A DNA stretch of 64,000 bases from Ralstonia sp. 25mfcol4.1 (GTDB taxonomy: Bacteria > Pseudomonadota > Gammaproteobacteria > Burkholderiales > Burkholderiaceae), in NCBI RefSeq assembly GCF_900104095.1, contig NZ_FNJO01000003.1:186001-250000 (forward strand), read 5' to 3'. Below, piece by piece: positions 49,467 to 59,323 of the stretch; positions within the stretch are counted from its first letter, which is position 1, and each line of letters opens with the position of its first letter. The notes under the pieces were generated by a model, which was given only the letters and a program-made list of their open reading frames with translations, searched no databases and was not told the origin of the DNA. Position numbers and translations under genes: made by a program.

Positions 49467-51872
49467 CTATGCCTCGCCGCCCCGTTCTTCGCCGCCCCGG
49501 CCTTCGTCGACCCGGCCTTCGTCGACCCGTTCATCGTCGACCCGGCCCTCGCCGCCCGCTTCCGCGCCAGGCCAGGCATTCGTGCCTGCCTCGTCAGCCG
49601 GCTTGCGCAGGCTTTCCAGGAACCGCACCACCGTTTCGGCCTCTCGCGTACGCGTGAACGGCGGCAAGCTCTGCCAGATCTGACGGCCATATGGCTTTTC
49701 TACGAGCCGCGTATCGCAGATGGCCAGTACGCCGCGATCCGATTCGGAACGGATCAGGCGCCCGGCGCCCTGCTTCAGCGTAATCACCGCGTGCGGCAGC
49801 TGGTGTACGGCAAATGGGCTCAGGCCCTTTTTCTGCAACACCTCCATGCGGGCGGCCAGCACCGGGTCGTCGGGCGGCGCGAAAGGCAGCTTGTCGATGA
49901 TGACCAGAGAAAGCGCCTCGCCGCGCACATCCACACCTTCCCAAAAGCTTTGGCTCCCGACCAGCACGGCATTGCCGAGTTGACGGAAGCGGTCCAGCAG
50001 TTCGGTGCGGCTGGCCTGGCCTTGCACCAGCAGCGGCAGGTTGATGCCACGCGCGGCAAAGAGGTCGTACAGCATGTCCGACGCCTTCTGCACCGCACGC
50101 AGCGTGGTACAAAGCAGGAAGGTGCGGCCGCCAGCCGCCTCGATCAGTGGCAGCGCCTTTTCGACCACGGCTTCGGTGAACTGGGGCGAATTGGGCGGCG
50201 GCATGTCGCGCGGCACATAGAGCAGGCCCTGTTTCGCGTAATCGAACGGGCTGGGCAGCGTCAGCGATTGATCCTTGTTCAGCCCGAGCTGCGCCGCGTA
50301 ATGGGCGAAATTGCCCTTTACCGACAGCGTCGCCGAGGTGAAGACCCACGCGCGGGGCTGGCCTTCGCGCTGGCGCGTGAAGATCGGGGCGATCGACAAC
50401 GGCGTGCGGTGCAGCTGGACGGTGTGCGAGAACACTTCGACCCAGCGCACGGTATCCGGGCCGGACTGGGCAGGCGCGGGCGGCGCCGCGGTTTCCGCAT
50501 CACCCTCGGCCGCCGGCTCGCCGGACGCTACCGCCGCGGGGGCCGGCGTCGCGGCCACGCGGTCATCGCGCCAGACTTCCAGCCTGTTGGCCAGCTCCAC
50601 GGCCCGGCGATGGCACTGTTCCAGCGTTTCGGCGCGCTCGGCCTGCGATTCCAGCGCCTCGACAAACCCGGACAATGCCTCTTCCAGCGCGTCCAGCGTT
50701 TCGTAGAACGGCTCCGCAGTGCGCGGATCGGCATCGATCTGTCCCATCGCCATGCGCACGTTGTCGCGGCCGAACGCCAGCCGCAAGTCGCGCGCAGCAC
50801 GTTCCAGCGGCGCGCCCAGCGCCACCCAGTCCACGGCGTCGCGGGCGTGTGACAGGCCTTCGGCCACGGTGTCGCGGGCCAGTTCGAGCAACTGGCTGGT
50901 GGACAGCGTTTCGCCAAAGAACAGCGTCGCCGTTTCGGGCAGCTGGTGGGCTTCGTCGAAGATCACCGTGTTGGCGGCGGGCAGCAGCTCGGCCATGCCG
51001 GTATCGCGCAGCACCACGTCCGCAAAGAACAGGTGATGGTTCACCACCACCACGTCTGCCTGCTGCGCTTCCTTGCGGGCGCGCATCACAAAGCATTCCT
51101 TGTAGTTCGGGCATTCGCTGCCCAGGCAGTTGTCCCGCGTGGACGTCACCATCTGCCAGACGGGCGCGTTCTCGGGCACGGACGCCAGCTCGGCCTTGTC
51201 GCCGGTAGCCGTGGCCTTGGCGAAATTCCCGATGTCGCGCAGCCATGCGGCATCCTGCTTCGATGCAAGCCGGCCATTGGCCTGCGCGCGCTCCAGGTGG
51301 TAGTGGCACACGTAATTGGCGCGCCCCTTGAGCAGCGACACCGACACCGGCACGTTCAGCGCATGGCGCACCGTCGGAATATCGCGCAGGAACAGCTGGT
51401 CCTGCAGGTTCTTGGTGCCGGTGGACAGGATGACCTTGCCGCCCCAGAGCATGGCGGGCACCAGGTAGGCAAAGGTCTTGCCGGTGCCGGTGCCGGCCTC
51501 GACGATGACCGTGTCGTTCTGGCCGATGGCATTGGCCACGGCTTCGGCCATCTTCAACTGCGACGCACGCGGACGGTAGCCCGGGATGGCCGTGGCCAGC
51601 GTGCCCGTGTCGGCGAACATCGTCGACAGTTGCGCGGCTTGCAAGGCCGCCTGGCTGGCCGATGCCGCTGCCACGGCCTCGCCCAGGGATTCGGCGGGTT
51701 CGTGTGCGTCGGGCGCCTCGGCGGCATCGGACAGGAGGTCGTCGGTGGGATCTGGCAAGGTGGGGCTTTCTTCGATACCCGTGGCCGGTTGCCCTGCCAC
51801 GAGAGATGTGTGGTGCGTGTGCCGCGCTTCAGTTGGCCGGATCGTCAGGCCAGCGCGCCGTTGCGGGGGCAT
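49467..51872 (-). CDS. DinG/YoaA family ATP-dependent DNA helicase
   Basis: An 801-residue superfamily 2 helicase. Walker A is A-G-T-G-T-G-K-T (residues 126-133), the DEAH box is F-D-E-A-H-Q-L-P, and the last motif is Q-G-A-G-R-L-I-R. Four cysteines between (N-Y-V-C-H-Y-H-L and N-C-L-G-S-E-C-P-N-Y-K-E-C) form the iron-sulphur cluster of XPD-like helicases. A Pro/Ala linker interrupts the middle (about 455-490). The C-terminus ends in five imperfect five-residue units (G-R-V-D-E type). The ATG at 51872 overlaps the upstream DUF465 stop (TGATG), so translation is coupled; a start at 51758 or 51620 is possible. Acts in DNA repair or replication-fork processing. Confidence 0.9.
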   Translation of the reverse strand: MPPQRRAGLTIRPTEARHTHHTSLVAGQPATGIEESPTLPDPTDDLLSDAAEAPDAHEPAESLGEAVAAASASQAALQAAQLSTMFADTGTLATAIPGYRPRASQLKMAEAVANAIGQNDTVIVEAGTGTGKTFAYLVPAMLWGGKVILSTGTKNLQDQLFLRDIPTVRHALNVPVSVSLLKGRANYVCHYHLERAQANGRLASKQDAAWLRDIGNFAKATATGDKAELASVPENAPVWQMVTSTRDNCLGSECPNYKECFVMRARKEAQQADVVVVNHHLFFADVVLRDTGMAELLPAANTVIFDEAHQLPETATLFFGETLSTSQLLELARDTVAEGLSHARDAVDWVALGAPLERAARDLRLAFGRDNVRMAMGQIDADPRTAEPFYETLDALEEALSGFVEALESQAERAETLEQCHRRAVELANRLEVWRDDRVAATPAPAAVASGEPAAEGDAETAAPPAPAQSGPDTVRWVEVFSHTVQLHRTPLSIAPIFTRQREGQPRAWVFTSATLSVKGNFAHYAAQLGLNKDQSLTLPSPFDYAKQGLLYVPRDMPPPNSPQFTEAVVEKALPLIEAAGGRTFLLCTTLRAVQKASDMLYDLFAARGINLPLLVQGQASRTELLDRFRQLGNAVLVGSQSFWEGVDVRGEALSLVIIDKLPFAPPDDPVLAARMEVLQKKGLSPFAVHQLPHAVITLKQGAGRLIRSESDRGVLAICDTRLVEKPYGRQIWQSLPPFTRTREAETVVRFLESLRKPADEAGTNAWPGAEAGGEGRVDDERVDEGRVDEGRGGEERGGEA
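49470..49547. repeat. 15-bp repeat at the 3' end of the helicase gene
   Basis: About five tandem 15-bp units encode G-R-V-D-D, E-R-V-D-E, G-R-V-D-E, G-R-G-G-E and E-R-G-G-E. The DNA contains GTCGACCCGGCCTTC-like units on the plus strand. It is in frame and could expand or contract without frameshift. Confidence 0.75.
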
Positions 51873-52075
51873 CAGGCCGGAACATCGGGTTCCAGGTGCA
51901 GCTGCAGCAAGGTGATCGCGTCCTTGAGCTTGAGGCGGCGCTTTTTCAGGCGACGCAGCTGCAGTTCATCGTGGGCGGGATCGGCGGACAGCCGGTCAAT
52001 CAGGAAATCGAGGTCGCGGTGTTCGATCTGCAACTCGATGATCTGCCGCGCCAGCGTGTTGAGATTTTCATCCAT
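51872..52075 (-). CDS. YdcH/DUF465 family small protein
   Basis: A 67-residue helical protein: M-D-E-N-L-N-T-L-A-R-Q-I-I-E-L-Q, then H-R-D-L-D-F-L-I-D-R-L, then L-K-K-R-R-L-K-L-K-D-A-I. This is the typical two-helix DUF465/YdcH pattern with basic L-K-K-x-K-L-x-L-K-D. The function of the family is not established. GAAGGCG lies upstream of the ATG at 52075. The stop overlaps the helicase start. Confidence 0.88.
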   Translation of the reverse strand: MDENLNTLARQIIELQIEHRDLDFLIDRLSADPAHDELQLRRLKKRRLKLKDAITLLQLHLEPDVPA

Positions 52076-52133
52076 GGTGCGCCTTCGTACTCCATGGCGG
52101 CAGCCAGCGGCCCCGCCAGACCCTGCCAACGAA

Positions 52134-52916
52134 TCAGAAACCGAACGGGCTCGGCCCGGAATTCTGGCCGCCCTGCTTCTGCTTCTCCTCGGCACGTGCG
52201 CGCCGCTCGTCCAGGTCTTTCTGGCGCTGCACGGCGTCTGCCTGCTTCTGCTCGTACGTCTTGACGTTTTCCTGACGCTGGCGCGCGCTTTCGGCGCCCT
52301 TCTGCTGGGCTTCCTTCATGCGCGCGTTGTAATCGTCCTGCTTCTTCTGGTACGCCTCGGCATTGGCCGCGCGCTGCGGCGCCTGCCCCGTGGCCTGCGC
52401 ATCGCGCAGCGCCTGTTCCTGCTGCTTGCGATCGAACGCTTCCCGGCTGGCCTGCTCGTTGGCCGCCCGGCCCGGTTGGCCGGCCTCGAATTCGGCGCGG
52501 CGCAGGGCCTGCTCGCGATCGCGCGTGGCCGCCTTGTAGGCCCGCTCGGCATCGCCGACTTCCAGGTCCTTGGCCCGCAGCACGTGCAGTTCCTCGCGCT
52601 GCACGTCCTTGGCCTTGTCGATGCAGTTAGTCACCAGGAACTTGCTGTAGCACGCGCGCTCGGCCACCGCGAAGCGGTAATTGGTCCATGCGCGCGAATC
52701 ATTGATGGCCTTGCGCTCGGCCTCGAAATCGCGCGGCTTGCCAGGGTCCGGCGGGATGGGTACCGATGCGGGCGCGGCAACGGGTGCGGACGCCTGCGCG
52801 TGCGCGGCGCCCAGCGGCGCCCCCAGCAGCAGCGAGGCCAGCGCCAGCGTGGCAATCGGGGAAGCGGAAAAGGAAACCGGGCGAGCCATGACGGCCGGAA
52901 GGGGCTTGACGATCAT
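52134..52916 (-). CDS. Secreted Gln/Arg-rich coiled-coil hypothetical protein
   Basis: A 260-residue protein. A signal peptide ends at A-H-A-Q (about residue 40). After a Pro-rich stretch comes a conserved-looking W-T-N-Y-R-F-A-V-A-E-R-A-C-Y-S-K-F-L-V-T-N-C-I-D segment with two cysteines, perhaps a disulfide. The rest is long charged helix (K-Q-Q-E-Q-A-L-R-D, K-K-Q-D-D-Y-N-A-R-M). It would lie in the periplasm or outer membrane. I do not recognise a family. A TAGAAT -10 (about 52922-52927 on the minus strand) lies only a few bases before the ATG, so the true start may be ATG 52889. Confidence 0.72.
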   Translation of the reverse strand: MIVKPLPAVMARPVSFSASPIATLALASLLLGAPLGAAHAQASAPVAAPASVPIPPDPGKPRDFEAERKAINDSRAWTNYRFAVAERACYSKFLVTNCIDKAKDVQREELHVLRAKDLEVGDAERAYKAATRDREQALRRAEFEAGQPGRAANEQASREAFDRKQQEQALRDAQATGQAPQRAANAEAYQKKQDDYNARMKEAQQKGAESARQRQENVKTYEQKQADAVQRQKDLDERRARAEEKQKQGGQNSGPSPFGF

Positions 52917-53093
52917 GCCGCGATTCTAGCATCCGGGGGCCCCTCGGACCGCACCGCGAACCGGCCGCCAGGTGCCGTGCGGGCGCCACCCGCGCAAGCC
53001 GCGGAAAAGACACGGTAAAAGGTGTCTTCCCGTCACCGGAAGCGCGCCGCGCTTGTGGCACAATGCCCCGCTTTCGACTGACTCGTTTTCTCG

Positions 53094-55457
53094 ATGTCCA
53101 ATCTGCCTGCTTCCGTCCTGCAAAAGATTGTGTCGCTGATCGCGGCCGAACTGTCCGTGCAACCGCGCCAGGTGGCGGCTGCCGTCGACCTGTTGGACGA
53201 AGGTGCCACGGTGCCGTTCATCGCCCGCTACCGCAAGGAAGTGACGGGCAACCTCGACGATACACAGCTGCGTAACCTGGAAGAGCGCCTGCTGTACCTG
53301 CGCGACATGGAAGACCGCCGCGCCACGATCCTGGCGTCGATCGAGGAACAGGGCAAGCTCACCGACGAGCTGCGCGCCGCCATCGAGGGCGCCGAGACCA
53401 AGCAGACGCTGGAAGACCTGTACCTGCCCTACAAGCCAAAGCGCCGCACGCGCGCCCAGATCGCCCGGGAATGCGGCCTGGAACCACTGGCCCAGGCGCT
53501 GCTGGCCGACCCCACGCTGGATCCGCAGACCGAGGCCGCCAAATTCGTCAATGGCAACCCCACCGCCGAAGGCGGCGTGCCTGACACCAAGGCCGCGCTG
53601 GACGGCGCCCGCGACATCCTGTCCGAGCAGTTTGGCGAAACGGCCGAGCTGCTGGGCAAGCTGCGCGATCACCTGTGGAACAACGGCGTGGTGTCGTCCA
53701 CGGTCATGGAAGGCAAGGAAACCGCCGAGGAAGAGAAATTCCGCGACTACTACCAGTACAGCGAGACCCTCCGCACCGTGCCGTCGCACCGTGCGCTGGC
53801 GCTGTTCCGCGGCCGCAACGCGGGCGTGCTGCTGGTCAAGCTGGGCCTGGGCGAAGAGCAGGACGCCATGGTGCCGCACCCGTGCGAAGGCATGATTGCG
53901 CGCCATGTCGGCATCGAGAACCGCAGCCGTCCGGCCGACAAATGGCTGGCCGACGTGTGCCGCTGGTGCTGGCGCGTCAAGGTGCAGCCGCATCTGGAAA
54001 CCGAACTGCTGACCCAGCTGCGCGAAACCGCCGAGGGCGAAGCCATCAAGGTGTTCGGCCGAAACCTGCATGAACTGCTGCTGGCCGCGCCGGCGGGCCC
54101 GAAGTCCGTGATGGGTATCGACCCAGGCATTCGCACGGGCTGCAAGATCGCCGTGGTGGACAGCACCGGCAAGCTGCTGGATACCGCCACGATCTACCCG
54201 CACGAGCCGCGCCGCGACTGGAACGGTTCGCTGGCCACGCTGGCCCGGCTGGCCCGGCAGCACAATGTCGCGCTCTGTTCGATCGGCAACGGCACGGCCA
54301 GCCGCGAGACCGACAAGCTCGTGCAGGACCTGATGAAGGGCGCCCCGGAGCTGAAGCTGACCAAGATCGTGGTGAGCGAGGCCGGCGCGTCGGTGTACTC
54401 GGCGTCGGAACTGGCTGCCAAGGAATTCCCTGGCCTGGACGTATCGCTGCGCGGCGCCGTGTCGATTGCCCGCCGCCTGCAGGATCCGCTGGCCGAGCTG
54501 GTCAAGATCGATCCGAAGTCGATCGGCGTGGGCCAGTACCAGCACGACGTGAACCAGCGCGAGCTGGCCCGTGCGCTGGACGCCGTGGTGGAAGACTGCG
54601 TGAACGCCGTGGGCGTGGACGTGAACACCGCATCCGCCCCGCTGCTGGCGCGCGTGTCGGGCCTGAACTCGGTGCTGGCGCGCAATATCGTCGAGTTCCG
54701 GGATGCCAACGGTGCGTTCAGCAATCGCGAATCGCTGAAGAAGGTGCCACGCCTGGGCGACAAGACGTTCGAGCAGGCGGCCGGCTTCCTGCGCATCAAC
54801 AATGGCGACAATCCGCTTGACCGTTCGTCCGTGCACCCGGAAGCCTACCCGGTGGTGCAGAAGATCCTCGACCACATCAAGAAGGGCCTGCCCGACGTGA
54901 TGGGCAACCGCGAGAGCCTGCGCGGCCTGTCGCCGCAGCAGTTTGCCGACGACAAGTTCGGTGTGCCGACCGTGCGCGACATCCTGACCGAACTCGAAAA
55001 ACCGGGCCGCGACCCGCGCCCCGAGTTCAAGACCGCAACCTTCCAGGAAGGCGTGGAAGACGTGAAGGATCTGCAGCCGGGCATGATCCTGGAAGGCGTG
55101 GTTACCAACGTGGCGGCCTTTGGCGCGTTCGTCGACATCGGCGTGCATCAGGACGGGCTGGTCCACATCTCGGCGCTGTCGACGAAGTTCGTCAAGGACG
55201 CGCACGAAGTGGTCAAGGCCGGCCAGATCGTCAAGGTCAAGGTCATGGAAGTGGACGTCAAGCGCAACCGTATCGGCCTGACCATGCGCCTGGACGACGA
55301 ACCCGGCCAGCAGGCGGCCCGCGCGGGCGGCGGCGACCGCCCTGCCGATCGTGGTCCGCGTAGCGGAGGCGGCAACCGTGGCGCCGGCGGCATCGCCCGC
55401 CGCGAGCCCGAGACGCAAGGCGCCATGGCCGCCGCCTTTGCCAAGCTCAAGCGTTAA
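53094..55457 (+). CDS. tex: Tex family transcription accessory protein
   Basis: A 787-residue RNA/DNA-binding protein. An N-terminal helical region leads to the Tex core with [13 protein letters not shown] YqgF-like RNase H fold begins near [13 protein letters not shown]. Helix-hairpin-helix motifs and the [12 protein letters not shown] block follow. A C-terminal S1 domain (about 655-730) has [15 protein letters not shown]. An RGG-like basic tail ends the protein. It is single and full length, with a bidirectional terminator after it. Confidence 0.94.
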   Translation: MSNLPASVLQKIVSLIAAELSVQPRQVAAAVDLLDEGATVPFIARYRKEVTGNLDDTQLRNLEERLLYLRDMEDRRATILASIEEQGKLTDELRAAIEGAETKQTLEDLYLPYKPKRRTRAQIARECGLEPLAQALLADPTLDPQTEAAKFVNGNPTAEGGVPDTKAALDGARDILSEQFGETAELLGKLRDHLWNNGVVSSTVMEGKETAEEEKFRDYYQYSETLRTVPSHRALALFRGRNAGVLLVKLGLGEEQDAMVPHPCEGMIARHVGIENRSRPADKWLADVCRWCWRVKVQPHLETELLTQLRETAEGEAIKVFGRNLHELLLAAPAGPKSVMGIDPGIRTGCKIAVVDSTGKLLDTATIYPHEPRRDWNGSLATLARLARQHNVALCSIGNGTASRETDKLVQDLMKGAPELKLTKIVVSEAGASVYSASELAAKEFPGLDVSLRGAVSIARRLQDPLAELVKIDPKSIGVGQYQHDVNQRELARALDAVVEDCVNAVGVDVNTASAPLLARVSGLNSVLARNIVEFRDANGAFSNRESLKKVPRLGDKTFEQAAGFLRINNGDNPLDRSSVHPEAYPVVQKILDHIKKGLPDVMGNRESLRGLSPQQFADDKFGVPTVRDILTELEKPGRDPRPEFKTATFQEGVEDVKDLQPGMILEGVVTNVAAFGAFVDIGVHQDGLVHISALSTKFVKDAHEVVKAGQIVKVKVMEVDVKRNRIGLTMRLDDEPGQQAARAGGGDRPADRGPRSGGGNRGAGGIARREPETQGAMAAAFAKLKR

Positions 55458-55483
55458 GCCGCCCGCAACGCACGGCAGAACGA

Positions 55484-55512
55484 AAAACGCCCCGCTCGAT
55501 GCGGGGCGTTTT
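55484..55512. terminator. Bidirectional terminator between tex and kup
   Basis: A 12-bp stem (AAAACGCCCCGC / GCGGGGCGTTTT) with loop TCGAT, T-rich on the right and A-rich on the left, sits between the two convergent genes. Confidence 0.88.
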
Positions 55513-55540
55513 CATTGCGGCGGCCAGTGGGCGAGCCGGC

Positions 55541-57442
55541 TCAGATTTCTACCTTCGTACCCAGTTCCACCACCCGGTTGGCCGGGATCGAGAAGAAGTC
55601 CGACGGCTTGGCGCCGTTCTGATGCATCCACGCGAAGAGGCGTTCGCGCCACATCGACATACCCGGCAGCTTGGACGGGATCACCGTCTCGCGCGCGATG
55701 AAGAACGAGGTCTCCATCAGTTCGAAATGCATGTCGAGCTTGCGCTGCGCCAGGTCGAGCACCCGGTTCACGTCCGGCGTTTCCTTGAAGCCGTACTCCG
55801 ATGCCAGGATGAACACGCCGCCGCCCAGGTCCTTGCAGGTCAGGCGATGGTCGTCGTCCACGTAGGGAATGTCGCGCGTGACAAAGCTCAGGAACACCAC
55901 GCGCTCGTGCAGCACGCGGTTGTGCTTCAGGTTGTGCAGCAGCGACACCGGCACCGATTCGGTACTGCCGGTCAGGAACACCGCCGTGCCTTCGACGCGA
56001 TGCGGCGGATGGGCCAGCAGGCCGGCGATGAAGGGCTCCAGCGGAATGCCGTCTTCGAGGCTGCGCGCCCGCAGCAGTTTGCGGCCGCTATGCCAGGTCA
56101 TCAGCAGGAAGAACGCCGTGCTGCCCATCAGCAGCGGGAACCAGCCCCCCTCCGCCACCTTGAGCAGGTTGGCGGCGAAGAACGACAGGTCGACGATCAG
56201 GAACGATGCGCCAAGTACCGTCACCAGCACCCGGTTCCACTTCCAGAACCGGCGCATGACGATGACCGCCAGGAAGGTCGTGATCAGCATCGTGGTAGTC
56301 ACGGCAATGCCGTAGGCTGCGGCCAGGTTCTCGGACTTGCGGAACGACAGCACCACGGCAATCACCAGCACCAGCAACGCCCAGTTGATCACGGGCAGGT
56401 AGATCTGGCCGATTTCCGCCGCCGACGTGTACAGGATGCGCATGCGCGGCAGGAACCCCAGCTGGATGGCCTGGCTGGTCAGCGAGAACGCGCCGGAGAT
56501 GACCGCCTGCGACGCGATCACCGTGGCCGCCGTGGCCAGCAGCACCATGGGCAGCTGCAGCATGTCCGGCACCATCAGGAAAAACGGGTTCTCGATGGCG
56601 TTCGGGTTGACCAGCAGCAGCGCGCCCTGACCGAAGTAGTTCAGCATCAGGCAGGGCATCACCAGCGCGAACCAGCCGTAGCGGATGGGCTTGGCGCCGA
56701 AGTGGCCCATGTCGATGTACAGCGCCTCGGCACCGGTCAGCACCAGGAACACGCTGCCGAGCACGATGAACGCCAGCAGCGAGTGTTCGATCAGGAACGA
56801 GATGCCGTACCAGGGATTGATGGCCTTGAGGATGTCCGGCGCCTGCGCCAGATTGAAGATCCCCAGGCCGCCCAGGGCCAGGAACCAGACCACCATGATC
56901 GGCCCGAAGAGCTTGCCCACGGCGCTGGTGCCGTGCCGCTGGATGAAGAACAGCACGCACAGGATCGACAGCGTGATCGGGATCACGAAGTGCGACAGCG
57001 CTGGCGCGGCGATCTCCAGCCCCTCCACGGCGGACAGCACCGAGATGGCCGGGGTGATCACCGCATCGCCATAGAACATGCAGGCGCCGAAAATGGCCGA
57101 CATCATGATCAGCCGGGCCATGCGCGACCGTGGCGCCGCGGTCCGCAGCGCCAGCGCCATCAGCGCCAGCACCCCGCCTTCGCCGTTGTTGTCGGCGCGC
57201 ATCACGAACAACACGTATTTGATCGACACGACGACGATCATCGCCCAGAACAGCAGCGAGATGATGCCCAGCACCGCTTCGGGGCTGAACGGAATGCCGT
57301 GGTCCTTGCTGAAACACTCCTTCAGCGAATAAAGGGGGCTGGTACCGATGTCGCCAAAGACGACGCCGATCGCGCCGATCACGAGCGCACGGGTGCTCGG
57401 GCTTTCGACGAAGTAATGGCTGGTGGTTGCGGACTGGGTCAT
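55541..57442 (-). CDS. kup: KUP family potassium uptake permease
   Basis: A 633-residue inner-membrane K+:H+ symporter with about 12 helices and a C-terminal cytoplasmic domain. The first helix contains [14 protein letters not shown], the family signature. Other typical blocks are G-E-G-G-V-L-A-L and [14 protein letters not shown]. The length is standard. It is read leftward, ending at the terminator shared with tex. A TAGAAT -10-like box lies about 190 bases upstream. Confidence 0.94.
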   Translation of the reverse strand: MTQSATTSHYFVESPSTRALVIGAIGVVFGDIGTSPLYSLKECFSKDHGIPFSPEAVLGIISLLFWAMIVVVSIKYVLFVMRADNNGEGGVLALMALALRTAAPRSRMARLIMMSAIFGACMFYGDAVITPAISVLSAVEGLEIAAPALSHFVIPITLSILCVLFFIQRHGTSAVGKLFGPIMVVWFLALGGLGIFNLAQAPDILKAINPWYGISFLIEHSLLAFIVLGSVFLVLTGAEALYIDMGHFGAKPIRYGWFALVMPCLMLNYFGQGALLLVNPNAIENPFFLMVPDMLQLPMVLLATAATVIASQAVISGAFSLTSQAIQLGFLPRMRILYTSAAEIGQIYLPVINWALLVLVIAVVLSFRKSENLAAAYGIAVTTTMLITTFLAVIVMRRFWKWNRVLVTVLGASFLIVDLSFFAANLLKVAEGGWFPLLMGSTAFFLLMTWHSGRKLLRARSLEDGIPLEPFIAGLLAHPPHRVEGTAVFLTGSTESVPVSLLHNLKHNRVLHERVVFLSFVTRDIPYVDDDHRLTCKDLGGGVFILASEYGFKETPDVNRVLDLAQRKLDMHFELMETSFFIARETVIPSKLPGMSMWRERLFAWMHQNGAKPSDFFSIPANRVVELGTKVEI

Positions 57443-57818
57443 GGAATTGGGTCAGGTGAACCGGCTCGCGCCTCCCGTGCCTGCCTTTGGCTGCCCTGGC
57501 ATGGCGCCAGACGGACAGTCCCTCCAAAGTGCTTTATCAGGCACGATCTTCTCTCACGCTAGCGGCTCCGGTCCCCGATGGGGCGTATTGGCCTTCTCAG
57601 TTTCTATTGCGATGCACAAACGCGCGCATTCTAGATGAAGTGTCGTGCGGCGACCACTGTGGAAAAGCCGACGTCATTGGCCGCGACCGATCAAGCATGG
57701 GAAAGAAGCGGGGCATGGTCAAGGCCCACCAATGCCGCCACGGTGGTATCACCCACCATCGGCACGTTGTGAAGGCACGACACCAAATGTCTGATACGTT
57801 ACTTTTTTCAAACAGGTG
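57443..57818. other. Intergenic region between kup and livF (376 bp)
   Basis: No gene is seen. It holds a leftward TAGAAT -10-like box (57628-57633), overlapped by TGCACAAA-CGCGCGCA at 57613-57628 (related to the ahpC/ompR dyads). A hairpin-forming inverted repeat begins at 57789. Confidence 0.5.
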
Positions 57819-57824
57819 TCAGAC
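57789..57824 (-). repeat. REP-like inverted repeat over the livF stop
   Basis: GTCTGATAC (57789-57797) and GTGTCAGAC (57816-57824) form an 8 of 9 inverted repeat with an 18-base loop containing TTTTTT. The livF stop TGA (57819-57821) is within the right arm. GTGTCAGAC-type stems resemble palindromic repeats of many proteobacteria; here it may act as a 3' hairpin. Confidence 0.4.
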
Positions 57825-58535
57825 GCCCAGGTAGCGGTCCAGCGCGGCGGGCGTGGCGGCCAGCCTGGCGGCGGGCCCCGCCATGACCACCTGCCCTTTT
57901 TCGAGGACGACCACGCGGTCGGCGTGCGACAGCACCGCGCGGTAGTTGCGATCGACCACGATCGATGCGATGCCCGTGCCACGCACGGTGGCGATCACGT
58001 TCCAGATCTCGTGGACGATGCGCGGCGCCAGCCCCTCGGTGGCCTCATCCAGGATCAGGCAGTCGGGGTTGGTCATCAGCGCGCGGCCGATCGACAGCAT
58101 CTGCTGCTCGCCGCCGGACAGCTGCTGCCCGCCGTGGGATAGCCGTTCCTTGAGTCGCGGAAAGAGGTCCAGCACGCGTACCTCGTCCCAGTCCCTGCGG
58201 CCACCGCAGCCGGCCCGCGCTGCCATCACCAGATTCTCGCGCACGCTCAAATTCGGAAAAATGCCACGTCCTTCTGGCACGTAGGCGATGCCAAGCCGGG
58301 CCACCTCGTGCGGCCGGGCGCGCGACATCTCGCGGCCAGCCACGCGGATCGTGCCGGCGCGTTCCCGGACATGGCCCAGCAGCGTACGCAGCAGCGTGCT
58401 CTTGCCCATGCCGTTGCGGCCCAGCAGGCCGACGGTCTCGCCCGCGTTGACATGGAAGTCGATGCCGCGCAGCACGTGGCTGGATCCATACCAGGCGTTG
58501 ACGCCGCTGGCGTCGATGATGGCGGTGGTGCTCAT
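57819..58535 (-). CDS. livF: Branched-chain amino acid-type ABC transporter ATPase LivF
   Basis: A 238-residue ABC ATPase. Walker A is G-R-N-G-M-G-K-S-T, the signature is L-S-G-G-E-Q-Q-M-L and Walker B is L-I-L-D-E-A-T-E-G-L-A-P. The Y-V-P-E-G-R-G-I-F-P block marks LivF. Its ATG overlaps the livG stop (ATGA). It is the last gene of the leftward liv operon. Given the benzoate-CoA-ligase-like neighbour, the importer probably carries an aromatic acid rather than amino acids. Confidence 0.92.
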   Translation of the reverse strand: MSTTAIIDASGVNAWYGSSHVLRGIDFHVNAGETVGLLGRNGMGKSTLLRTLLGHVRERAGTIRVAGREMSRARPHEVARLGIAYVPEGRGIFPNLSVRENLVMAARAGCGGRRDWDEVRVLDLFPRLKERLSHGGQQLSGGEQQMLSIGRALMTNPDCLILDEATEGLAPRIVHEIWNVIATVRGTGIASIVVDRNYRAVLSHADRVVVLEKGQVVMAGPAARLAATPAALDRYLGV

Positions 58536-59323
58536 GCGCCGGCCTCCTGCCGCTGCCCCGTCTCGTCCTCTTCGCCCAGGTAGGCCAGCTGCACCTCACG
58601 GTTGGCGCGGATGCTGGCCGGATCGCCCGATGCAATGACCGTGCCGTTGACCATGACCGTGATGCGGTCGGCCACGGCGAACACGGCCTCCATGTCGTGT
58701 TCGACCAGCAGGATCGCGTGCCCTTCGCGCAGGCCGCGCAGCAGGTCGAGCATGCGGGCCGATTCCTCGGCACCCATGCCGGCCAGCGGTTCGTCCAGCA
58801 GCAGCGCCACGGGCTCCGTGGCCAGGCACATCGCCACTTCCAGCTGGCGCTTCTGGCCGTGGGCCAGTTCGCTGGCCACGCGGCCCGCGTGCTGCGACAG
58901 GCCGGCGCGCTCCAGCGCTTCATCGGCCAGCGCCCGGCTGGTACGGCAGCCTTGTGCGGATTCCCATAGTCGCCATGCGCGCTGGGCGCGCGACTGGGCG
59001 GCCAGCCGGCAGTTCTCGCGCACGGTCAGCGGCAGGAAGATATTGTTGCGCTGGTAGCTGCGCCCCACCCCGTGGCGCGCCAGCCTTGGCTGCGCCCAGC
59101 CGGTGACCTCATGCCCCTGCAGATACAGCCGGCCTTCGGACGGCGGCAGCTCGCCGGACAGCAGGTTGATCAGTGTCGACTTGCCGGCGCCGTTGGTGCC
59201 GATCACGGCGTGGATTTCATTGAGGTGCAGCGACAGGTCCACCTGGTTGACCGCCGTCAGACCGCCAAAGCGGCGCGACAGCATCTCGGCCTGCATCACC
59301 GGCGCCGATGTGGCATGGTTCAT
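58532..59323 (-). CDS. livG: Branched-chain amino acid-type ABC transporter ATPase LivG
   Basis: A 263-residue ABC ATPase. Walker A is G-T-N-G-A-G-K-S-T; the signature is unusual for LivG-type proteins, reading L-A-H-G-Q-K-R-Q-L-E in place of L-S-x-G-x-Q. Walker B is L-L-L-D-E-P-L-A-G-M. The start ATG at 59323 overlaps the livM stop. Part of a tight liv operon (livM, livG and livF overlap by 4 bases each). Confidence 0.92.
   Translation of the reverse strand: MNHATSAPVMQAEMLSRRFGGLTAVNQVDLSLHLNEIHAVIGTNGAGKSTLINLLSGELPPSEGRLYLQGHEVTGWAQPRLARHGVGRSYQRNNIFLPLTVRENCRLAAQSRAQRAWRLWESAQGCRTSRALADEALERAGLSQHAGRVASELAHGQKRQLEVAMCLATEPVALLLDEPLAGMGAEESARMLDLLRGLREGHAILLVEHDMEAVFAVADRITVMVNGTVIASGDPASIRANREVQLAYLGEEDETGQRQEAGA

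Noticed and set aside
50946..53018. A 690-codon plus-strand frame across the helicase, DUF465 and secreted-protein genes
   Set aside because: It spans several real genes on the other strand and lacks a coherent domain pattern.
55499..57562. A long plus-strand frame opposite kup
   Set aside because: Antisense to a conserved transporter; composition is typical of shadow frames.
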